The notes: generated by a model not told the origin, from the sequence alone. A stretch of DNA of 64,000 nt from Rhodothermales bacterium (GCA_951812335.1 OX638293.1:310001-374000), one strand, 5' to 3'. Positions 1 through 9,693 are shown, counted from the stretch's first letter. Numbers and translations are program-made.

Positions 1-2
1 GC

Positions 3-1898
3 ATAACCGCCGTGGTCGACCTGTTCGAGGAAGCATACGGACCGGCAGAATCGGGCGGAAAAACCGCAAAGACGCCTCCGTCGCGGCGGAAACGTCCTGC
101 AAGCGCATCCCGCGGCGCCCCGGCGGAGAAGCGTCTCGCCTGGCTGTTCCTGTTCCTGGTCCTCGTGCGCAACCGGGGCGAAACGGAAAATATCCCCTGG
201 AATTCTTTCCGGCGGCGATTCCCCGATCTGGACGATTTTCTCGACGAGGCGAATGCAGCGGTGGCCTGCACATCCGACCTGTGCCGCATGGGCGCATCCT
301 GCATCTACCCCCGGCGCCTGCAAAAAGCCCGCGAGGCGGACATCGTGGTTACGAACCACTACAAACTGCCTCTCATGGACAGCCAGATACAGGAACCGGC
401 GCAAATATGCCTGATCGACGAGGCGGATCAATTTCCGGACAACCTGCGCAACGCCGCCACCATGACCCTGTCCACCTACCGTATCCGGCGCAGGTTTTTG
501 CAACGGGTTGCAGGCTCCGGACGCCGGCGCGGATTTGCGCACATGCTGGAAGATCGTTTTGCGAAGTCGTTGCAGGCGGCCGGCGGGCTAATAGCCGATA
601 ACGATACGCTCGGAAAAGCCGTATCGAGCGTACAGTCCATTCGCGCGGCTTGCGAGGAAATACACGTTCTCCTGGACATCATCGGCGAGATATCCAGAGA
701 CTACCCTGACCGCGAAACCCGGCGATGGGTCACGATGCACCCGACGGCCGGAGAACATTTCCGGACGCACCTGTCCTCGCTGGCCGCCCACTTCGATCAT
801 ATCGCTACATGCTGGGACGCCCTGCTGCACAGCGGACTGTACGAGGACGCCGGAAACAAGCGGATGCAACGCGAAAAAGCGCGCATCGTAAAATATATCC
901 GGTTCGCAAAGGAACTGAGTTTCGAAGCGTCGGAAATCGCAAACGATTACCCCTCGGACGATTTCGTACATATCTGCACCTTCCGCGGGGAAGGATGGAC
1001 GCTGCAAAAAATCCCCTATGACATCTCGGCGGTCCTGAAAGAAACATGCCAAAAGCACTATGCGACCACCCTTTTCACCTCGGCGACATTGTTCGTGGAC
1101 AACCGTCTCGATCTGTTTTCCGATAATCTGGGCATTCCGTTCGATGCGCATACGTCGGAGCGTATCGCCTCGCCGTTCGATTACGCCAAAAATGTCAAGG
1201 GGTTTGTAACCCATTCCATTCCACCCTATTTGTCCAACGGTTCCGCGCAACGAAAAAGCAGATGGCGCAAGGAGGCCGCAGGCGCTCTTGCCCGGCTGGT
1301 CGTGGCGCTGAACGGGCGTACGCTGGCGCTGTTCACCAGTACGGAAGAGATGCGCGACATCTTCGAACAGGTGCAGCCCGTACTGGAGCGATACGGCGTC
1401 GATCCCCTGCTGCAGGACGGGAGCAGCCTTGCCGAAATCAATGCCTTCCGCGCCACGGAGCACAGCGTGCTCTTCGGAGTGGATCGATTCTGGACCGGCG
1501 TGGATTTTCCCGGCGCAACGCTATCGCAGGTTATTGTGGTGCGTCTGCCCAATCCGAACCTCGGAGATCCGCTTATTGCGCACCGGCAAGAATGCATGGG
1601 CAATACATTCTGGGAAAGATATTACCGGCCCACCACCAAACTGAAATTGCGGCAGGGCTTCGGACGCCTGATCCGTTCGGAAAAAGACAAGGGGTTGTTC
1701 GTGGTGCTGGATCAGCGGCTGTGGTCGAACGAGCGCATGCGGAATCTGCAGGACGCGGTGCCCGTAATGCTGCATCGCTGCTCCACCGAACCGGACGGAA
1801 TGCATTGGCTGACCGGTAGCGGATTAAAACATTTGGGGCTGCATGCGGAATTTGAGAGCAGAAATGTGTATATGGAAGAAGTAAGACTTCGCGGCTGA
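3..1898 (+). CDS. DinG/XPD-type superfamily 2 DNA helicase, 5' end outside window
   Basis: The reading frame is open to the left edge, so the 5' end lies outside the window; GTG at 12 is only the first internal start. Visible helicase motifs are VVTNHY, the DEAD box in LIDEADQFPDN, FTSATL (motif III-like), and a C-terminal set with FWTGVDFPG and RQGFGRLIRS (motifs V and VI). Three cysteines (residues 86, 91 and 97 counted from GTG 12) are spaced 5 and 6 apart, matching the last three Fe-S ligands of E. coli DinG. This fits an iron-sulphur helicase that unwinds DNA with 5'-3' polarity in repair. Walker A and the first cysteine should lie upstream, and neither is seen. The first 40 residues shown (Gly/Ser/Pro/Lys-rich) look like a linker. 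It could also be a DinG-like protein with an N-terminal exonuclease domain. Confidence 0.82.
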   Translation: MTAVVDLFEEAYGPAESGGKTAKTPPSRRKRPASASRGAPAEKRLAWLFLFLVLVRNRGETENIPWNSFRRRFPDLDDFLDEANAAVACTSDLCRMGASCIYPRRLQKAREADIVVTNHYKLPLMDSQIQEPAQICLIDEADQFPDNLRNAATMTLSTYRIRRRFLQRVAGSGRRRGFAHMLEDRFAKSLQAAGGLIADNDTLGKAVSSVQSIRAACEEIHVLLDIIGEISRDYPDRETRRWVTMHPTAGEHFRTHLSSLAAHFDHIATCWDALLHSGLYEDAGNKRMQREKARIVKYIRFAKELSFEASEIANDYPSDDFVHICTFRGEGWTLQKIPYDISAVLKETCQKHYATTLFTSATLFVDNRLDLFSDNLGIPFDAHTSERIASPFDYAKNVKGFVTHSIPPYLSNGSAQRKSRWRKEAAGALARLVVALNGRTLALFTSTEEMRDIFEQVQPVLERYGVDPLLQDGSSLAEINAFRATEHSVLFGVDRFWTGVDFPGATLSQVIVVRLPNPNLGDPLIAHRQECMGNTFWERYYRPTTKLKLRQGFGRLIRSEKDKGLFVVLDQRLWSNERMRNLQDAVPVMLHRCSTEPDGMHWLTGSGLKHLGLHAEFESRNVYMEEVRLRG

Positions 1899-1948
1899 AG
1901 AGGTGGAGGATGTTCAAAAATCCATACAATGGAGTTTGAAACAGCGAC

Positions 1949-1999
1949 CCTATATGGGCCCCTCATGATTGTTAGGCAAAGCGATTCTCCCCTTGCACC
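1949..1999 (+). repeat. Relic of the 3' end and spacer of a lipoprotein-family gene
   Basis: This stretch just upstream of the first lipoprotein gene nearly matches 5716-5765, the last codons, stop and spacer between the second and third lipoprotein genes. It still reads as the family's C-terminal tail (R-P-Y-M-G-P), carries one extra A before the old stop, and continues into the common spacer (GGCAAAGCGATTCTCCCC). It is best explained as the tail of a further copy lost by unequal recombination. It also forms most of the leader of the gene at 2000. Confidence 0.7.
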
Positions 2000-3508
2000 A
2001 TGCACATCCGACCCCACATTGCGATTACGGCGCTGGCCGCACTGGTCTTTTTGGCGGCCTGTTCATCGGAAGTGCAGACGCCGGATTCCGATCCCTCTGC
2101 GTCCGCACTGCCTCCTCAGGAGGAACTGGCGCGGGATATTCGCACGATCGTGACGGGCGTAAAATCCCCCGTGCAACAGGAAGCGCTTGCGCAGGCAGCC
2201 CGCATCCCGCCGGGGCACATGAGCGACGCCTTGCGCGAGGTGCTCATCGATGCAGCGGCGTTCGCAGTCTATCTTCCCGATCAGGATAGCACGGGAAATG
2301 CACGCCGGGACAGTACCAAACACTTGCTCACCCGCGCCTTGCAGCCCCATTTTTCCGAGACAGAAATGGCCGCAGCCATTCTCTCTATCGCGAATCGTTC
2401 CGACTCTATACATGTGCGCTTTGCAACCCAGCAAGGGGCCGCATACCTGGCCATGCATATTCCTCCCGGGGAGATGGGAGAAAACCTGCGACATGCTGTG
2501 ATTGAAGGCGTGGCAGGTATCGGCAGAGAGAATTATCCCATGTATACGACCAGAAAATTACTGTTAGAGGCATTAATAAATCAGACCCCCGGAGGCCTGG
2601 AAGCGCTGGCGTCAAATCCCGAGGAAGCGATCGGCTCAGGCGTTCTGGATGCACGTCGGATGTCTTACCTGAAATCGATTGTTCGGGAAGAATCAATGAG
2701 ACGGGCACAAGCGCCGTATATCCCCCCGCCGACACCAACTTTCGACGGGCTCGTCTCCACCATACAGGCTATTGCGGAAGGAAAAAAGGGAAACCGGCAA
2801 CAAGAAGCTGCAAGGCATGTGAGGAGAATGGCAGAAACGGATCCGACACAGATAGGAGATACGCTACGTACCGCAATCATAAGAGCATTCCGCTATCTGC
2901 ATATAGAGGCCCAACAAAAAGAAGAAACGGTTTGGGAAAAAAGATACAGCCCTTTGCGATACCCTCTTGGCGCTGCCCTCGATCAACTGAAAGACCCGGA
3001 TATCGTCGAGATGTTTGTGGAAATGGAAGCGTATGGAATATGTGGCAGCGGGCACGACCTCATCTTTAGGCAATTTCCCGATCAGAGCGCGCGATTGCTC
3101 ACAGAGGCCATTTCCCGATCGACGACACGGCCCGAAAAAATGTTCGATGGCCTGCATGTTTTGACCAAAATGATAGCAGGATACAAATCGGGAAGGTTAA
3201 ATCTTGCACAGGAAAGCAGAGCCCTCTTGATTGCTACAAGCCGGCGCTTTCTCGATGGAGATCTACTTCCTTCTTTGCCAATTTCGGAAGGCGCCGATTC
3301 CTACAACCGTGAGACTATTCTGTACCCTGCCATCCTGTTTGCAGTTACACTGGATGAACCGGACTTGATACACATTGTACAGGAATTGGCGACGAACCCG
3401 GATAAGGTAATTGCTCTGGGTATTCCCGACGGACGGGTGAAATATGTTCAAGAGGATGCCAAAAGACTATTGAGTCGCCGCCCCTATATGGGCGGCGGAG
3501 ATTGTTAG
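2000..3508 (+). CDS. Predicted lipoprotein of a four-member local paralogous family (copy 1)
   Basis: This 502-residue protein starts with a lipoprotein signal peptide: MHIRPH, a hydrophobic stretch, and the lipobox FLAAC with Cys21. An acidic/proline spacer follows, then a helical module (about 38-95) with the pattern ELARDIRTIV...QQEAL..A..I.P..MSDALREVL. A second module of the same pattern lies near 248-300. The protein ends RPYMGGGDC with a C-terminal Cys, shared by all four family members (2000, 3534, 5766 and the minus-strand gene ending at 15418). No known domain was recognised; the amphipathic repeats look HEAT-like (inference). It is shorter than copies 2 and 3 because the central module is absent. 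No clear Shine-Dalgarno precedes the ATG; the start is fixed by the signal peptide. It probably faces the periplasm or cell surface. Confidence 0.8.
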   Translation: MHIRPHIAITALAALVFLAACSSEVQTPDSDPSASALPPQEELARDIRTIVTGVKSPVQQEALAQAARIPPGHMSDALREVLIDAAAFAVYLPDQDSTGNARRDSTKHLLTRALQPHFSETEMAAAILSIANRSDSIHVRFATQQGAAYLAMHIPPGEMGENLRHAVIEGVAGIGRENYPMYTTRKLLLEALINQTPGGLEALASNPEEAIGSGVLDARRMSYLKSIVREESMRRAQAPYIPPPTPTFDGLVSTIQAIAEGKKGNRQQEAARHVRRMAETDPTQIGDTLRTAIIRAFRYLHIEAQQKEETVWEKRYSPLRYPLGAALDQLKDPDIVEMFVEMEAYGICGSGHDLIFRQFPDQSARLLTEAISRSTTRPEKMFDGLHVLTKMIAGYKSGRLNLAQESRALLIATSRRFLDGDLLPSLPISEGADSYNRETILYPAILFAVTLDEPDLIHIVQELATNPDKVIALGIPDGRVKYVQEDAKRLLSRRPYMGGGDC

Positions 3509-3533
3509 GCAAAGCGATTCTCCCTTATACACC

Positions 3534-5741
3534 ATGCACCTCCGACCCCACATTGCGATTACGGCGCTTGCCGCACTGGTCTTTTGGGCGGCCTGTGCAT
3601 CGGAGGCGTACTCCCAGGACGCGTATTCCGCCGCATCTCCGGAAACGGAAACATCCGCCGCACCGGATTGCCCTGAACATGATCCGGCTGCTTCCACACT
3701 GCCTCCCCCGGAGGAACTGGCGCGGGATATCCGCACGATCGTGACGGGCGTAAAATCTCCCATTCAGCAGGAAGCGCTTACGCAGGCAGCCCGCATCGCC
3801 CCGGGGCACATGAGCGACGCCTTGCGCGAGGTGCTTGTCGATGCAACGGCTTTCGTCAACACATTGCGAGGAAGGAGAGAAACCGCCGATGCGCGCCTGG
3901 ACAGTCTTTCCCGGCTTCTGGCCTGCGCCTTACCACCCCATTTTTCCCAGGAAGAACTGACTTCGGACATTCTTTCCATTACTCGTTCCTATGAAGAAAA
4001 CGACCGCCTTGAGGCGGTGCGCTTGGCGCGTCAGGAAACGTCGGCCTGGCTGGCCATGCACATTCCTTCCGGGGAGATGGGGGAGGAATTACAAAGCGCC
4101 GTGATCGAAGGCATGCTAAGTATTCCCGGCGAATATTACGGCATGTACACAACCTGGGGGTTTTTGTCCGAAGCGCTGCTGAAGCAATATGCCGAATATT
4201 CCGATGCGGACCTTGCAGCGGAAATCCGTACGACCTGGGCGGAAGGAGAAGATCCTGACGCACTGCTTGTGGCGATACACGCGGCTATTCAATGGAGTGA
4301 TCCAGGGTTTGGCTTCGTCAGTGATCCTGAAAACATTGGTTCCGAGTCGAGGGAGGCTGTAATAGACGTTTTGGCCTGGTTGAACGAAAGAGTGAATGAA
4401 CGCGCCTGGTTGCAGGAACGCCGCGCAGTCGCCGGCGACAAGGAGGCCGAAAAAGCCCTGGAAACAGACTACTATCGGGATACATGGTACAGGGTACATG
4501 GGACGTTGGCCGAAACCGTTTTCCATCTCGCCGGACATACAGCAACTCCTGAAGTCATCGAGATGCTGGCAGGTTCAAACCAGCTGAGTCTCAACTACCT
4601 TGACGTGTTTGGCAACCGCGGCGTGGTTCCGATTATCAATGTGCTTTCCGGTAAGCATGTGCATACCCGGCTAGCAGGTGCCTGTCTGCACAATCTGGCC
4701 GGCCTCGTTCAGGAACCTCTTTCCTCCGATGATAGGGCGCTGCTTGTTAATACGGCGCATCGATTTCTTGAAAGAGAAGGCTTGAAAGATTTCCGTGGAC
4801 TGGCGGGTGCAAGACAGGTCCTGGATGGAGCCGTTGGCCTTGCGCTCGCCCTAGACGAGCCCGGCCTGATGCAGATTGTAGAAACATTGGTTTCGAGCCG
4901 CGAGGAGGTGATCGCTCGCGGCCTCCCTGCGGCAGAAGCGGCTAACTTTCTGGAAGATGTGCAACGACGAAAGAGGTGGAAAGCAGAGTCGGAAGCACTG
5001 ATTGCGCGCCTGGAAACGGGGGATGCCTACTTGTCTCAACCCGAACCGGAAACCACGCCTCTTTCGCAGGACGAACTCGTCGCGGCCATACAAGCTATCA
5101 CGGAAGGCGAGGCAGGAGACCTGCAGCTAAAAGCCGTACAGCATGTGGAAAGAATGGCAAAAACGGATTCTGTACAGATAGGAGATACGCTCCGTGCGGC
5201 GATCGTGGAGGCCTTCTTCCATATGTCCAATGAATCTAAAAAGCCAAACTGGGACGCCCCGAACGCCAATGCCTGGTACAGATTAGAGAACACCCTCGAA
5301 AGCGCTATTGTCTCCGTTGGAGATGCCGAAACCGTCAAACTGTTTGTAGAACTGGATGCGTACGACTATAAATGCGTCGGGACCGCAAGCGAATATCTCT
5401 TCAAAAAATTTCCCGACCAGAGCATTCCGTTGATCACCGAATCCATTTCCCGCCCGGATATAAATTCCGGAAAAAAGACTAACGCGCTGGCGATTCTAAC
5501 CGAAATAGTCGTCGCTTACAAGCGAGGTTTTCTGGATATGTCGCAAAATAGTCGGGATATGTTGATCGCCACGACCCGGCGTTTTCTGGAAGAAGACGGC
5601 ACAGGAATCTTGCTCGCCGTGGCGCTGGACGACCCGGACCTCATAGAGATCGTAGAAGCCCTGGCGACAGATCCCGACAAGCAGAAAGTTATCAAAGAAT
5701 TGCTGGGTTCGCGACCCTATATGGGCCCCTCTGATTGTTAG
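3534..5741 (+). CDS. Predicted lipoprotein of the local paralogous family (copy 2)
   Basis: This 735-residue member has a lipobox ending at Cys21 (FWAAC) followed by a Ser/Glu/Pro linker. Three related helical modules begin near residues 62, 225 and 508; each starts with a DIRTI/EIRTT/AIQAI-type helix and, in the first and third, ends in DALREVL or DTLRAAI. The regions between them also look all-helical. A Cys in DYKCVG and the terminal Cys of RPYMGPSDC recur in the paralogues. The gene follows copy 1 by 25 bp and precedes copy 3 by 24 bp with nearly identical spacers, so the three are a tandem duplication and probably one transcript. Function is unknown. Repetition within and between copies suggests a protein-binding scaffold on the membrane surface (inference). 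Confidence 0.8.
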   Translation: MHLRPHIAITALAALVFWAACASEAYSQDAYSAASPETETSAAPDCPEHDPAASTLPPPEELARDIRTIVTGVKSPIQQEALTQAARIAPGHMSDALREVLVDATAFVNTLRGRRETADARLDSLSRLLACALPPHFSQEELTSDILSITRSYEENDRLEAVRLARQETSAWLAMHIPSGEMGEELQSAVIEGMLSIPGEYYGMYTTWGFLSEALLKQYAEYSDADLAAEIRTTWAEGEDPDALLVAIHAAIQWSDPGFGFVSDPENIGSESREAVIDVLAWLNERVNERAWLQERRAVAGDKEAEKALETDYYRDTWYRVHGTLAETVFHLAGHTATPEVIEMLAGSNQLSLNYLDVFGNRGVVPIINVLSGKHVHTRLAGACLHNLAGLVQEPLSSDDRALLVNTAHRFLEREGLKDFRGLAGARQVLDGAVGLALALDEPGLMQIVETLVSSREEVIARGLPAAEAANFLEDVQRRKRWKAESEALIARLETGDAYLSQPEPETTPLSQDELVAAIQAITEGEAGDLQLKAVQHVERMAKTDSVQIGDTLRAAIVEAFFHMSNESKKPNWDAPNANAWYRLENTLESAIVSVGDAETVKLFVELDAYDYKCVGTASEYLFKKFPDQSIPLITESISRPDINSGKKTNALAILTEIVVAYKRGFLDMSQNSRDMLIATTRRFLEEDGTGILLAVALDDPDLIEIVEALATDPDKQKVIKELLGSRPYMGPSDC

Positions 5742-5765
5742 GCAAAGCGATTCTCCCCTTGCACC

Positions 5766-8027
5766 ATGCACATCCGACCCCACATCGTAATTACGGCGAT
5801 GGAACTGGTCTTTCTGGCGGCCTGTTCATCGGAAGTGCAGACGCCGGATTCCGACCCCTCTGTGCCCGCACCGCCCCCCCAGGAGGAACTGGCGCGGGAT
5901 ATCCGCACGATCGTGACGGGCGAAAAATCTCCCGTACAACAAGAAGCGCTTGCACAGGCAGCCCGCATCGCGCCGGGGCACATGAGCGACGCCTTGCGCG
6001 AGGTGCTCATCGATGCGGCGGCGTTTGCAGTCTATCTTCCCGAGCAGGATAGCACGGGAAATGCACACCGGGACAGCCTTTCCCGGCTTCTGGCCTGCGC
6101 TTTGCAGCCTCACTTTTCCCAGGAAGAACTGGCTGCGGACATTCTTTCCATTATTTCCTTCGATGAGCAAGGCCACTATCTGCCCGGAAACAGAGCGCGT
6201 CAAACCACAGCGGCCTGGCTGGCCACGCACATTCCTTCCGGGGAGATGGAGGAAGCATTACAACACGCCGTGACCAGGGGAATGCTGGGCATTGGGCCCG
6301 GCAATTATGGCATGCACACGGTCTGGTATCTTTTGTCCGAAGCACTGCTGAAACAATACGCCGAGCATTCCGATGCAGACCTTGCAGCGAAAATCCGTGC
6401 GATTCAAGCAGGGGAAAAAGACATATATGCACCGCTTGCAGCAATACACGGGGCGGGCCGATGGGTTCATCCAGGGTTTGGCGGCATCGGTGACCCTGAA
6501 AACATTGGTCCCGAGGCAAGGGCGGCCATGATAGAGACCTTGGCCTGGTTGAATGAAAAAATAAATGAACGCGCCTGGTTGCTCGAACGCTTTGAGGCGG
6601 CAGGCGATGAGGAAGGTAAAAGGGCTCTGGAAATGAGCGATCAAGATCAATGGCGTAGCAGAAGAATATTTCATTCGATGCTGGCAGATGCCGTTGCAAG
6701 CCTCGAAACGCCTGAAGCTATCGAAGCGCTGGCAAACGCAGTGGAGTTCCGCTCTTCTTTCATACGTATGGGCAACCGTAGCGTTGTCCCGATTGTCGAC
6801 GTGCTTTCCGGGGAGCGATTGTATACCCGGCAGGCACAGGCCCGTCTGGCCTCCTTGACCGATATCGTTCGCTATACGCCACTAATAGAGGAAACAGAAC
6901 CTCTTTCCCCTGACCACAGAGACCTGATCGTTCGTACGGCGCGCCGTTTTCTTGACAGGGAGGGGCTGAAAGATTTTCAGGGACTGGATATACGAGGGAT
7001 TTTATCCAGCGCTGTGGATCTCGCGCTCGCATTGGACGATCCGGATCTGATACAGGTCGTAGAAACATTGGCTTCGAACCGCGAGGAGGCGATTGTTCGG
7101 GGCGTTACCCCTGGAGGGGTGGAATATCTTCAGGAGAGTATCCAATACGGGCTGCAAGCTCGGCAGCGTAGCCAGGAATTTCGGGACCCGTTTAGCGAGC
7201 CCGAATTACCGCAGGACGAACTTGTTGCTGCGATACGGGCCATCATGGAAGGAGAAGAGGGGGATGCCCAATTCAGGGCGCTCCGGCAGGTATCGCGCAT
7301 GGAGCCGGAACAATTAGGGGACTCCTTGCGCACTGTTCTGAAAAAGACATTCTTGTACAAGTATGACGCGGCGATGCAGCGGAAAGAGGCGGGAGCGGAT
7401 TTTAACTTTTATGATTCTTATACCGAAAGTTATCATGAAGATGAAGTCATAATGTATCCGCTTGAAGATGCTGTCCAGCAACTGCGAGACCCGAGTCTCG
7501 TTAAATTCTTTGTGCGCATCGGCCGATACGGGGTATGCGGCAACGAGCCGGGAATGCCTTTTGATTCCGATGGAATATTCAGCCAGTTTCCCGATACAAG
7601 CGCGGTGCTGCTCACCGAAGCGATTTTTACGCCGACGACGCCGTTCAGAAAAATGGAAGATGGTCTGGTTCTTCTATCGGAATTGGCGGTTTCTCATAAA
7701 ATGGAGCGCCTGCGCTTTTCGCGCGAAAGCAGCGCATTGTTGATCGCAACCGGGCAGCGTTTCCTGGAGAAAGATTTTCTGTCCTCCCTGCCGATGCAGG
7801 ACACCACCGGCGCATATCCGGTTAGCCGTTCAGGGGTCCTGCGTGGGGCCATTTTACTCGCCGTCGCGCTGGACGACCCGGACCTCATAGAGATCGTAGA
7901 AGCCCTGGCGACGGATCCGGACAAGGTGACTGCGCTCGGCATTCCCGATGAAGAAACGAAAAATACCCAAGAGACTGCCAGAAGACTATTGAATCGGCGC
8001 CCCTATACAGGCATTTCCGATTGTTAG
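5766..8027 (+). CDS. Predicted lipoprotein of the local paralogous family (copy 3)
   Basis: This 753-residue member has the lipobox FLAAC (Cys20); relative to copy 1 its signal peptide is one residue shorter. It contains three helical modules starting near residues 36, 205 and 480. The C-terminal part holds the family motif YGVCGNEP and the terminal RPYTGISDC. Its C-terminal half aligns well with the minus-strand fourth member (15418-16815), including ALDDPDL and DPDKV.ALGIPD. It is the last gene of the tandem array; about 200 bp without a gene follow before the convergent methyltransferase gene. The inverted repeat AGGCGC/GCGCCT just after the stop is a weak terminator candidate with no T-run. 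Confidence 0.8.
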   Translation: MHIRPHIVITAMELVFLAACSSEVQTPDSDPSVPAPPPQEELARDIRTIVTGEKSPVQQEALAQAARIAPGHMSDALREVLIDAAAFAVYLPEQDSTGNAHRDSLSRLLACALQPHFSQEELAADILSIISFDEQGHYLPGNRARQTTAAWLATHIPSGEMEEALQHAVTRGMLGIGPGNYGMHTVWYLLSEALLKQYAEHSDADLAAKIRAIQAGEKDIYAPLAAIHGAGRWVHPGFGGIGDPENIGPEARAAMIETLAWLNEKINERAWLLERFEAAGDEEGKRALEMSDQDQWRSRRIFHSMLADAVASLETPEAIEALANAVEFRSSFIRMGNRSVVPIVDVLSGERLYTRQAQARLASLTDIVRYTPLIEETEPLSPDHRDLIVRTARRFLDREGLKDFQGLDIRGILSSAVDLALALDDPDLIQVVETLASNREEAIVRGVTPGGVEYLQESIQYGLQARQRSQEFRDPFSEPELPQDELVAAIRAIMEGEEGDAQFRALRQVSRMEPEQLGDSLRTVLKKTFLYKYDAAMQRKEAGADFNFYDSYTESYHEDEVIMYPLEDAVQQLRDPSLVKFFVRIGRYGVCGNEPGMPFDSDGIFSQFPDTSAVLLTEAIFTPTTPFRKMEDGLVLLSELAVSHKMERLRFSRESSALLIATGQRFLEKDFLSSLPMQDTTGAYPVSRSGVLRGAILLAVALDDPDLIEIVEALATDPDKVTALGIPDEETKNTQETARRLLNRRPYTGISDC

Positions 8028-8112
8028 AGCAGGCGCCTTTGCGCCTACTCAAGGAACTATCAGGCTGGCGTCATGCCAAAACGCTTCCGGATGAGCCGGG
8101 ACTGAAGAGGTA

Positions 8113-8152
8113 CTACCCCTCCCTCACCGCCATGCGCTCGCTCGCCGCTTCC
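8113..8152 (-). pseudogene. Relic of the ABC-F gene 3' end (att-like direct repeat)
   Basis: Positions 8114-8152 match 9699-9737, the 3' end of the ABC-F gene, at 37 of 39 bases. Read on the minus strand both encode EAASERMAVREG followed by a stop (TAG here, TAA in the intact gene). The two internal differences are synonymous (CGC/CGT and GTG/GTA). The similarity ends abruptly on both sides. The two copies bracket the methyltransferase gene in direct orientation, as expected for an insertion at the 3' end of the ABC-F gene. The rest of 8028-8223 holds no recognisable gene. Confidence 0.65.
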
Positions 8153-8223
8153 ATACTCTTCCAACCCTCATCCACTACGATACGGCATTTCCGGCAGCCG
8201 CAAGGTATGATGGAAGATTTCGT

Positions 8224-9693
8224 TTACGAACTGCGTCCATTCGTTTTCAAGATGTAATATTTCCGCGAGTACATTCGCTGCCAGTGATACACGCATTTAC
8301 GGATTTCCTGCCGACCGAATCGCCCCATCTGCTGGCTGGAATTTCCCTTGCCCCGGGGCAGAGCCCAGATCGTCTTGCAACGAAAACCCAACTGTTCGGC
8401 AAAATCGGACAGGATCAGATCCACAGGGGCCTCTTCGCCATGATAACGCACGTTGTCGTTCACCATGAAAACGTGGCCCCCAGGCGCCACGACGCGGGCA
8501 AGTTCCGCAATGACGACCGCCATTTCCGTGAAATAGTGCAGGAGCAGACCGATAACGTTGCGATTGCCGAGTTCGTCGGCGTGCGCGCGAAGAATGGTCA
8601 GAACCTCCGCCAGCGCAGCATTGGCGTCCACCATCTCGAAGATGCGGGACAATGAGTCGGACCCTCCATATATCTCCGAAAGTTCATCGCGCTTGGAGCG
8701 GTTCTCGACGGTCGCGGACAGCAAAGCTTGCCGGAGCCCCTTGAACGCCTGTTCGTCGTACCCCAGAAACGCCAGTTCAAGCGCGTACGTGCGGGTATAG
8801 TCGTACCGGTTCGCATAAGGCGGCGACGTTATGACCGTATCGAACGCTCCCTCCTCGAGATTTCGCAATTCCGTCAGGCAGGAACCCCCGATCAACTCCG
8901 GCGGCGGACCGCCATGCGTACGTTTGACAGCCGGAATATCCGCGATAATTTGATCCAGGCGGCGTTTCAGCGCAGAGCCAAGCGTTGGCAACGGCCCTTT
9001 GTCGAGGCGGGTACTGTTCGTTCGACCGGAACGAGGATCCCACCGAAGATACTGACCGTCTTTGCGGGTGTAACTGACTTCCTCGATAACCGTCATGCAA
9101 GCGAATTCAAGGACAGTCGCCAGAAACGTATCGGACAATCCGGCAATGAACGTTCGTGCTCTGGCGATCTCTTCCTCGGCCTGCTGCGAAAAAGCTCCCC
9201 TCGTGATGCGGACATGCGGGAAACGGCGTTTCGCGTCCGCTTCGCCGGACTCGATATGGCGAAGCAATCTTGCGGAGGCGTCCGTCAACGTTCCGGAGGA
9301 AAGTCCGTTGGCAACGGCGGAGATAGCGCCCGCAGCCAGATTCCCGATGGGCATGATCTCGATACCGGTAGCGCTCTTTCCCATGCGGCTGGCCGTCAAT
9401 GCGGTAGTGCCGATGCCGGAAAAGGGATCGAGAACACGGTCCCCGCCGCCGATATTCAGTAAGCGCTCGACGAGTCGCGTGGAAAACCCTTCCTTGTATT
9501 TCATCCAGCGAAAGCCCGGAGTGCTTTTGTTGCCCTGATAGGAGACAAGGCGCCGGGTCAGGTCGTAATCGATGAGGATCCGGCTTGCAAAGCGGGCAAG
9601 CAGTTCGTTGCGTGCGGAGGTCGACCCGCCATTCGGCGACAGCGCAGGCCGGGAAGCAGGTTTTGCCGCCAGAGGCAACGTGGTCTGGATCAC
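8224..9693 (-). CDS. Site-specific DNA methyltransferase (N4-cytosine/N6-adenine type)
   Basis: This 489-residue protein has the S-adenosylmethionine-binding motif DPFSGIGTT at residues 89-97 and the catalytic motif SPPY at 290-293. About 190 residues between them could hold the target-recognition region, so the order is motif I, then TRD, then motif IV. It transfers a methyl group to an exocyclic amino group of C or A in DNA; which base cannot be decided by eye. The GTG start at 9693 is supported by GGGAGGGG, which overlaps the last codons of the upstream ABC-F gene. No restriction endonuclease gene is adjacent, so it is a solitary enzyme or the remnant of a restriction-modification system. 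It lies between 39-bp direct repeats of the ABC-F 3' end, a sign of horizontal acquisition. Confidence 0.85.
   Translation of the reverse strand: MIQTTLPLAAKPASRPALSPNGGSTSARNELLARFASRILIDYDLTRRLVSYQGNKSTPGFRWMKYKEGFSTRLVERLLNIGGGDRVLDPFSGIGTTALTASRMGKSATGIEIMPIGNLAAGAISAVANGLSSGTLTDASARLLRHIESGEADAKRRFPHVRITRGAFSQQAEEEIARARTFIAGLSDTFLATVLEFACMTVIEEVSYTRKDGQYLRWDPRSGRTNSTRLDKGPLPTLGSALKRRLDQIIADIPAVKRTHGGPPPELIGGSCLTELRNLEEGAFDTVITSPPYANRYDYTRTYALELAFLGYDEQAFKGLRQALLSATVENRSKRDELSEIYGGSDSLSRIFEMVDANAALAEVLTILRAHADELGNRNVIGLLLHYFTEMAVVIAELARVVAPGGHVFMVNDNVRYHGEEAPVDLILSDFAEQLGFRCKTIWALPRGKGNSSQQMGRFGRQEIRKCVYHWQRMYSRKYYILKTNGRSS

Noticed and set aside
588-1463. Long open frame on the minus strand opposite the helicase gene
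   Set aside because: Its product shows no motif, and the opposite strand carries clear helicase motifs; high-GC codon bias creates such shadows.
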